This document shows positions 59,831 through 64,000 of a stretch of 64,000 nt of DNA, piece by piece. The stretch is from JAOAFZ01 sp964412815 (GTDB lineage Bacteria > Patescibacteriota > Microgenomatia > UBA1406 > GWC2-37-13): contig CAYPQF010000021.1 of NCBI GenBank assembly GCA_964412815.1, forward strand, positions 124,001-188,000, read 5' to 3'. Within the stretch, counting starts at the first letter, position 1, and the number at the start of each line of letters is the position of its first letter. Below the pieces are notes generated by a model. That model made no database searches, was not told the origin of the DNA, and saw only the letters and a list, made by a program, of their open reading frames with translations. The position numbers and the translations under genes were made by a program.

Positions 59831-59865
59831 CCATACCTCCCGTCATTCATACAGAGAAAGTACAG

Positions 59866-59871
59866 TACAAT
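59866..59871 (+). promoter_or_regulatory. Leaderless -10 box of the ABC exporter operon
   Basis: TACAAT lies 6 bases before ATG 59878, the first of three coupled ABC transporter genes. Confidence 0.7.
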
Positions 59872-59877
59872 AGGATA

Positions 59878-60666
59878 ATGAAGTATCTGGTCTTAATCAG
59901 AACCAAGTTGGATGAATATATCGCATACCGTCTGAATTTTATCTTCTGGCGGGTACGGAATATCTTTAATCTGCTGCTTCTGTTTTTTTTGTGGCAGAAC
60001 ATCTACAAAGCTTCTGTCTCCATTCCCGGATATACCGAAGCAGCAATATTTACCTATATCTTTGTAGCAAATATCATGAACGCACTTGTTCTGAGCAGCA
60101 AAACAGATCAGGTCGGTGGTGATATTCTCAATGGAACTATTATCAATCAGTTACTCAAGCCGATCCATTTTTTTTCCTATATCGGCACGCGTGAACTCGC
60201 CGATAAGATCATGAATCTGGCTTTTTCACTAATCGAGGTAGCATTGTTTCTACTTGTCTTCCGACCCCCGTTTTTACTCCAGACTGATATAACAATCTGG
60301 GCAACGCTGGTCCTGTTTATCATCATAGGGGTGGCACTTTCATTCCTGATCTCGTTTTCTCTAGCGCTCATTGCATTCTGGTCAACCGAAATCTGGGCAC
60401 CCCGATTTATCTTTATGGTGATTATCTCGCTGGTATCTGGCACGTTATTTCCGCTGACCTTACTGCCGGATCAGCTGTATGCCGCCGCAATGCTGACGCC
60501 TTTTCCGTATCTGGTCTATGTTCCCACCCAGACATACTTGTTTGGCTGGACCGCAGATACACTCAGCTATCTGGTCGTGAGTCTGGTCTGGATAGGTATT
60601 TTCAGCTGGATTGCACGTACCCTGTGGCACAAGGGAATGAAAGAGTTTAGTTTTTTTGGACGATGA
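59878..60666 (+). CDS. ABC-2 type exporter permease 1
   Basis: This 262-residue integral membrane protein has six helices. It starts KYLVLIRTKLDEYIAYRLNFIFWRVRNI with the ABC-2 pattern of a cytoplasmic amphipathic helix before TM1, followed by GGDILNGTIINQLLKPIHFFSY, typical of ABC-2/DUF990 permeases (LxxGxLexlLlrPvs). It overlaps the next permease by 4 bases (ATGA at 60663-60666). It forms a heterodimeric channel with the gene at 60663 and is powered by the ATPase at 61450. The cargo is unknown. Confidence 0.85.
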   Translation: MKYLVLIRTKLDEYIAYRLNFIFWRVRNIFNLLLLFFLWQNIYKASVSIPGYTEAAIFTYIFVANIMNALVLSSKTDQVGGDILNGTIINQLLKPIHFFSYIGTRELADKIMNLAFSLIEVALFLLVFRPPFLLQTDITIWATLVLFIIIGVALSFLISFSLALIAFWSTEIWAPRFIFMVIISLVSGTLFPLTLLPDQLYAAAMLTPFPYLVYVPTQTYLFGWTADTLSYLVVSLVWIGIFSWIARTLWHKGMKEFSFFGR

Positions 60667-61445
60667 AAACACATCTTGCGGTGTTAGCCGCATACATCCG
60701 GAATAGTATTCGTATCTCATTACAACAGCGTGTGGGCGCAGTCTTTTTTGTATTCGGTAAACTGGTCCGGTTCGGCCTGTTTGGCGTATTTGTGTACTAT
60801 CTGCTGAAACAGACCACGGTGCTTGCCGGATACAATCTGAATCAGACGCTAGTGTTTTACCTGACCTTCAATGTGATCGATGGGATTACGCAGATGCTCT
60901 ACCGCGAAGTATATCGCTTCAGGACACTCATCGTCTCCGGCGACTTTGATACCGTCCTGGTAAAACCGATCCACCCCTTTGTACGGATTCTGCTCGGTGG
61001 CGTAGATATTCTTGATCTGATCCCGCTGACAATCTACATTGGATTGCTGATCTACAGTATCCTGCAACTGGGGAGTATTACAATAACGGGAGTAGGGCTG
61101 TATCTGCTGCTGATTTTGAATGGAGTACTGATCTCAACGGCGTTTCATATTATGGTCCTGGCCATGGGCATTATCAGTACCGAAGTTGACCATACCATCA
61201 TGATCTATCGCGATATTACCCGGATGGGTACCTTTCCGATTGATATCTATGCACAACCCATTCGTGCCATACTCACCTTTGTTATTCCCATCGGGGTTAT
61301 GATTACCTTTCCGGTTCAGGCATTGCTGGGATTGCTCAGCATACAGGGAGTAGTGATCAGCCTGGCCATTGGTATTGGTTCGCTGATAGTGGCTCTCTAT
61401 TTCTGGCGCAGTGCACTGGCGCGTTATCAAAGTGCAAGCAGTTAA
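60663..61445 (+). CDS. ABC-2 type exporter permease 2
   Basis: This 260-residue membrane protein has six helices and shares with permease 1 the motif VSGDFDTVLVKPIHPFVRILLGGVD after TM2. It is the second half of a heterodimeric exporter of the same DUF990-type. Start overlaps the first permease stop; the ATPase begins 4 bases after its stop. Confidence 0.85.
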   Translation: MKTHLAVLAAYIRNSIRISLQQRVGAVFFVFGKLVRFGLFGVFVYYLLKQTTVLAGYNLNQTLVFYLTFNVIDGITQMLYREVYRFRTLIVSGDFDTVLVKPIHPFVRILLGGVDILDLIPLTIYIGLLIYSILQLGSITITGVGLYLLLILNGVLISTAFHIMVLAMGIISTEVDHTIMIYRDITRMGTFPIDIYAQPIRAILTFVIPIGVMITFPVQALLGLLSIQGVVISLAIGIGSLIVALYFWRSALARYQSASS

Positions 61446-61449
61446 CTCT

Positions 61450-62421
61450 ATGATTACCGTACAAAATCTTACTAAAACCTACCTGACGCCGGTCAAGAGC
61501 GGCAACATCTTACAAGATATTTTTGCCCGGAAACACAAAGGGTATACCGCAGTAGACCATATTTCTTTTGAAGTGGAACAGAACGAATTGATCGGGTTTA
61601 TCGGTCCGAACGGCGCCGGCAAAACAACCACCCTCAAGATGCTTTCCGGTATTTTGTATCCTACCTCGGGTACGGTTACGGTGCTTGGGCACACTCCCTT
61701 TGAGAAACATTATGCATACCTCAAGCAGATCGGGTTTGTGATGGGACAAAAGAATCAGCTGCTCTGGGACCTGCCGGCAATGGATTCGTTCCGGGTCAAT
61801 AAAGAGATCTATGAGATTTCTGATACCCAGTACAAAAAGACCCTTCATGAGCTGATGGAACTCCTCGATGTCCAGTCATTTATTGACCAGCCCGTAAAAA
61901 CACTGTCTCTGGGACAACGCATGCGGGTTGAGTTTATCGCGTCTCTGATACATCGTCCCAAAGTGTTGTATCTGGACGAACCGACCATTGGACTGGATAT
62001 CTTCGCACAGACCACAATCCGTCAGTTTATTAAGGAGTATCAGCAGCGGTATGAGGCCACGATCCTGTTGACTTCGCACTACATGCAGGATGTTCAACAT
62101 CTGGCGAGCCGTGTGCTACTCATCGATAAAGGCCGGATTATTTACGACGGCACCTTAACTGAGCTGATAGAGCGTTACTCGCAAAACAAACAGATCACTG
62201 TGGTAGTCGCCAAAAAGCTGAAACACGTGCCCGCGATACTCAAAAGCCATACCCATAGCTATGATGATCCGCGACTCCAGTTCTCCGTTAAAAAAGAGGA
62301 GCTACCGAAGGTTCTCTTTGAAGTCCTCAAAGAAGTTGAGTATCTGGATGTCACGATCGAGAACGAGAGTATCGAAGACGTAATCAAAAAAACGTTTGCG
62401 GATACCGGCAGCTCAACCTGA
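61450..62421 (+). CDS. ABC exporter ATPase
   Basis: This 323-residue ATPase has Walker A GPNGAGKTTT (about 54-63), Q-loop FVMGQKNQL, signature LSLGQRMRVE, Walker B VLYLDEPTIGLD, H-loop TSHYMQD. A C-terminal extension of about 80 residues after the core is typical for exporters of the ABC-2/NatA group. The signature reads LSLGQ instead of LSGGQ, as in NatA-like ATPases that pair with DUF990 permeases. ATG 61450 gives the usual N-terminus; an upstream frame overlaps permease 2. Confidence 0.94.
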   Translation: MITVQNLTKTYLTPVKSGNILQDIFARKHKGYTAVDHISFEVEQNELIGFIGPNGAGKTTTLKMLSGILYPTSGTVTVLGHTPFEKHYAYLKQIGFVMGQKNQLLWDLPAMDSFRVNKEIYEISDTQYKKTLHELMELLDVQSFIDQPVKTLSLGQRMRVEFIASLIHRPKVLYLDEPTIGLDIFAQTTIRQFIKEYQQRYEATILLTSHYMQDVQHLASRVLLIDKGRIIYDGTLTELIERYSQNKQITVVVAKKLKHVPAILKSHTHSYDDPRLQFSVKKEELPKVLFEVLKEVEYLDVTIENESIEDVIKKTFADTGSST

Positions 62422-62429
62422 CCTAAAAA

Positions 62430-62453
62430 AAAGGCGTGCCGGAGCACGCCTTT
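62430..62453. terminator. Bidirectional terminator
   Basis: AAAGGCGTGC (62430-62439) / GCACGCCTTT (62444-62453) with loop CGGA; A-run before and T after serve both converging genes. Confidence 0.92.
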
Positions 62454-62471
62454 CATACTGAACGTTTCTTA

Positions 62472-63245
62472 TCAGAACGGCCACAGGCTGTTATCCCGCT
62501 TCTCAAAATACAAAGTAACCGTTGAAGTGATCTTCTGTGAACCCGGTTCAAATGCTACGCCACCACCGCCACCGCCTCCTGCACCACGGCCATACATTGC
62601 GGCATCATACAGTGGACTCACCGAATTACCACCGCTGGTCTCAACAATATTGACGACCTTGCCAAGCTTGATATTCAAATCTTTGGCAATCTGCGCTGCT
62701 TCTTCTTTTGCATTTTTGATTGCCGCATTGCGCGCTTCTGCGCGATACGTTGCAGGATCAGATACGGTAAACGAAGATCCATAGATATTATTAGCACCTG
62801 CTTTGGTTGCTGCATCAATCACTGCATCGACCTGAGACTGATCGTTGACGGTGATACTTACCCGCGCTTCACCTGAGTAGCCGGTAATCTCGCGACCAGT
62901 GGCATAATCATAGGCCGGATAGACCGAGTAGTTTGAAGTCTTTATATTCTTTTCTTCGATACCCAGACCCTTGAGACTTTCTATAATCGCACTATTAACT
63001 TTGTTAACCTGCTCCTGAACTGCTTCCGGAGTATCAACCTCCACCACCGAGATGCCCACATCTATGATCCCCTGGTCCGGTACCACATCAACTGATCCTT
63101 CTCCCACTACTGCCAGTTCAGCCGAACGCTGGGTAGTTGTCATGGAGATGGGATAGGAGATATTGAGCAGATCTATCAAAATAAGTAATACCAGGATAAA
63201 CGCTCCTGCAAAGAGAAATTGTTTAAGAGTATCTGAATTTTTCAT
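62472..63245 (-). CDS. SIMPL-domain (DUF541) surface protein
   Basis: This protein of about 257 residues has one N-terminal anchor (FLFAGAFILVLLILIDLL) and the SIMPL/DUF541 domain: LAVVGEGSVDVVPDQGIIDVGI at the start, TSNYSVYPAYDYATGREITGYSGEARVSI, and YRAEARNAAIKNAKEEAAQIAKDL. A seven-glycine run precedes the last strand. ATG 63245 is preferred over longer frames and follows a TATGCT box by 6 bases. SIMPL proteins (for example YggE) are linked to envelope and oxidative stress. Confidence 0.88.
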   Translation of the reverse strand: MKNSDTLKQFLFAGAFILVLLILIDLLNISYPISMTTTQRSAELAVVGEGSVDVVPDQGIIDVGISVVEVDTPEAVQEQVNKVNSAIIESLKGLGIEEKNIKTSNYSVYPAYDYATGREITGYSGEARVSITVNDQSQVDAVIDAATKAGANNIYGSSFTVSDPATYRAEARNAAIKNAKEEAAQIAKDLNIKLGKVVNIVETSGGNSVSPLYDAAMYGRGAGGGGGGGVAFEPGSQKITSTVTLYFEKRDNSLWPF

Positions 63246-63322
63246 ATATTCAGCATACATCCGGACTGCTGCAAAAGTCAATAGAATAGAGCTCGCCAGA
63301 TTCGGGCAGTATCGGGGGAGTA

Positions 63323-64000
63323 TCAATATGACGAGTTTGTACGTTTGTAGATGCGCACCACTGGATGATCAAATACCGTCCAGGTTTCTTCTGCGTATTC
63401 ATCTGGAAAGACCAGCAGCGGAATGCCAAACAGCGTAATATTGGGATACATGCTAAACTCTGCTACCTGAGTAAAGCCTAACGTGCCGGAAAAGAGATCG
63501 CTGTAGTACTGGTTGAGCTGGGGATACATCTCGTTCAGTTTACGACAGCGCTCTTGGTTGGTATTGACCGGAGGAATTGCCAGTTCCTGGGGGATAGAGA
63601 GCAGTGCTTGATTCTGCGGATTGGATTCGAGCGGTTCCGGCTTGAGACAGGTATGGTTCCCGAATACACGGCGGGTTGGAACGAAAATGTAATCAGCACG
63701 ATTGAGATGCGATCGTAACTCGTCACGCAGTAAAGGATTTTCATGCAGATGATAGAAGTCAAACGAGATATAGGTAAAGTTCTTAAACCGTGGTTCAGCA
63801 TCGGCCGGTAAAATCGGCATATCAATAACATTGGCAGTTTCTGACAATATATATGCCCCATCAAATACATTATCGTAGATATACCGTGAGGCAGTATACC
63901 GGATATCTTCATGCAGATAGATGTTGGTAAACGCAATCCCCGGTAATAGCGTAATGAACACCAGCAACCCGATACCCGCCTGTGTCAATCTGCGGTGGAT
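63323..64000 (-). CDS. C-terminal part of a large membrane protein, DUF2298/GT-C-like (partial)
   Basis: The frame stays open to the window's right edge, so the gene's start lies outside and the TTG at 63988 is not a true start. The visible about 225 residues hold the end of a transmembrane helix (GIGLLVFITLLPGIAFTNIYL), then a soluble C-terminal domain finishing ETWTVFDHPVVRIYKR. A V-x-DHP-x-V-x-I-(Y/F)-K-(K/R) end is typical of the DUF2298 (Chlor_Arch_YYY) membrane glycosyltransferase-like family. It lies 77 bases upstream of the SIMPL gene on the same strand. Confidence 0.6.
   Translation of the reverse strand: MHRRLTQAGIGLLVFITLLPGIAFTNIYLHEDIRYTASRYIYDNVFDGAYILSETANVIDMPILPADAEPRFKNFTYISFDFYHLHENPLLRDELRSHLNRADYIFVPTRRVFGNHTCLKPEPLESNPQNQALLSIPQELAIPPVNTNQERCRKLNEMYPQLNQYYSDLFSGTLGFTQVAEFSMYPNITLFGIPLLVFPDEYAEETWTVFDHPVVRIYKRTNSSY

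Overview
The window reads as a small-genome, reduced bacterium, most likely a member of the Candidate Phyla Radiation (Patescibacteria). This is inference from gene content and style. A class 2 type V-A CRISPR locus sits beside many short lineage-specific membrane and lipoproteins. YbeY is eroded, DnaX is tau-less, energy metabolism looks fermentative (ADP-forming acyl-CoA synthetase), and no biosynthetic operons are seen. TGA is used as a normal stop (cas1, mod, proS), so genetic code 25 is not supported. At least 17 genes start only 5 to 9 bases downstream of a TATAAT/TACAAT/TATACT box and lack a Shine-Dalgarno sequence, so leaderless transcription appears to be the default.

Layout. 1-3274: the end of cas1, cas2, a leader and a 30-repeat Cas12a-type array (cas12a itself must lie left of the window). 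3265-8474: a small operator-linked gene, an HD-domain alarmone-hydrolase-like gene, an HExxH protein, proS and a PH-domain membrane protein. 8489-14594: a GC-rich lipoprotein, mscL, a DHH-like phosphoesterase, rpsU-ybeY, a regulated lipoprotein and a GC-rich membrane protein. 14770-24918: dnaX, ybaB, prs, recR, rnj, a MIP18-like gene, a GT-C-like membrane protein and others. 25105-25177: tRNA-Pro(CGG). 25371-32823: a type III restriction-modification locus interrupted by a ClpP-like serine protease (SDH family) and a DUF3800 protein, with two compact three-way-junction RNA-like structures. 32907-44563: a voltage-gated cation channel, DUF4395, a second HExxH protein, a nucleoside hydrolase, a PRTase-HAD fusion behind a terminator/antiterminator leader, DUF427, an FTR1 permease, HtpX, a two-component system, a transglutaminase-like gene and trmH. 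44733-64000: a CsoR-like regulator, a bactofilin-like membrane protein, cysS, acyl-CoA synthetase, a lysine-2,3-aminomutase-like radical SAM enzyme, a LamG gene broken by a TGA, a phosphoesterase, a nucleotidyltransferase, an ABC-2 exporter, a SIMPL protein and the end of a large membrane protein.

Two features stand out at larger scale. First, nine single-gene islands of about 60-73 percent G+C lie scattered in a background of about 45 percent. Each intact one encodes a lipoprotein or small membrane protein, and most carry a distant -10 box, a strong Shine-Dalgarno and a strong hairpin terminator, a grammar opposite to the leaderless native genes. Second, the defence content is layered. The CRISPR array holds spacers that resemble leaderless promoter-start sites and related versions of the same targets. 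The restriction locus is a composition mosaic in which the specificity region, the protease, DUF3800 and the terminal membrane gene are AT-rich inserts in a more GC-balanced mod/res backbone.
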